Below are positions 63,810 through 64,000 of a stretch of 64,000 bases of DNA, piece by piece. Position numbers and translations under genes: made by a program. Within the stretch, counting starts at the first letter, position 1. Every line of letters begins with the position of its first letter. The notes under the pieces are model-generated. The model had not been told where the DNA came from. It did no database searches and was given only the letters and a program-made list of their open reading frames with translations. The DNA lies in NCBI GenBank assembly GCA_021792615.1, contig JAJYUJ010000004.1, positions 24,232-88,231 of the forward strand, in the 5' to 3' direction. The DNA is from a bacterium. GTDB lineage: Bacteria; JAMCPX01.

Positions 63810-64000
63810 TCAGGGTACCGGATCATTCCCGCCGGCATGGAAGGGATGGCAGCTCAGGATCCTTTTTGCCGACAATAAACCACCTTTAAAAATGCCATAT
63901 CTTTGTATCGCGGTGATAGAGTATTCGGAACACGTCGGGGTATACCTGCAGGTAGCTCCGAAGAACGGTGATATGAAGAGTCTGTACGTCTTTATAAGAT
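63810..64000 (-). CDS. yidD: Membrane protein insertion efficiency factor YidD (5' end missing)
   Basis: About 62 C-terminal residues are in the window; the N-terminus lies beyond it. The motif sequence [26 protein letters not shown]-x-D-P-V-P is the YidD hallmark with its three Cys. It is a small membrane-associated protein that aids YidC-dependent insertion. It is directly upstream of yidC. rnpA and rpmH would be expected further right. Confidence 0.93.
   Translation of the reverse strand, partial: LIKTYRLFISPFFGATCRYTPTCSEYSITAIQRYGIFKGGLLSAKRILSCHPFHAGGNDPVP

Overview
The window is a gene-dense chromosomal stretch of roughly mid-40s to 50% GC (estimated by eye) from a Gram-negative bacterium. 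The best taxonomic guess is a deltaproteobacterium-like lineage (Desulfobacterota/Myxococcota relatives). This rests on a MXAN_5187-type C-terminal domain protein, a type IV pilus pilMNOPQ block fused to aro genes, citramalate synthase with aspartate kinase, a pyruvoyl arginine decarboxylase, sigma-54 and HD-GYP regulators, and many lipoproteins. No rRNA, tRNA, CRISPR array, prophage or transposase gene was seen.

Left part (1-13032, mostly minus strand): a truncated amino-acid permease, an SCP2-like lipid-binding protein and a saccharopine-dehydrogenase-like oxidoreductase form one operon. Divergent from it is a lipoprotein alpha/beta hydrolase. Next comes a long minus-strand run: MXAN_5187-like protein, tsaE, lysC, cimA, hisS, gpsA, an unrecognised helical 489-residue protein and an NAD-dependent epimerase. 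A 146-bp MITE-like element sits between hisS and gpsA.

Regulatory block (13182-18629, plus): an HU-type DNA-binding protein, a membrane histidine kinase overlapping an HD-GYP response regulator, a P1-family peptidase, a coupled mini-ORF and a HEAT-repeat protein.

Minus block (18708-29589): a YdcF-like protein; a RiPP-like cassette of PqqD-like protein, beta-propeller lipoprotein, lasso-B2-type transglutaminase and nucleotidyltransferase; a 917-residue lipoprotein just upstream of it behind an intrinsic terminator; the arginine-to-putrescine pair speB/pdaD; and tldD and folC. The folC gene carries an apparent repeat-derived in-frame insertion.

Plus block (29692-59386): sufCBD; an NtrC-type regulator; a cadherin/Ig-like lipoprotein; a small XRE regulator heading pilMNOPQ-aroC-aroK-aroB-lipoprotein-yraN-rsmI; a NarX-type histidine kinase; a TatT-like TPR protein; then an acyl-CoA ligase, a FadL-like porin and two giant paralogous Big_5 lipoproteins; and a nucleotide-sugar epimerase. 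The right end (minus) is yidD-yidC followed by two coupled YVTN-propeller lipoproteins that share an unusual two-cysteine insert.

The most unusual parts are the PqqD/B2/nucleotidyltransferase cassette, the tandem giant lipoproteins beside a fatty-acid uptake pair, the paired propeller lipoproteins tied to yidC, and the repeat-derived segment inside folC. At least eleven lipobox proteins are encoded in 64 kb, and none has Asp after the lipidated Cys. This points to an outer membrane rich in lipoproteins.
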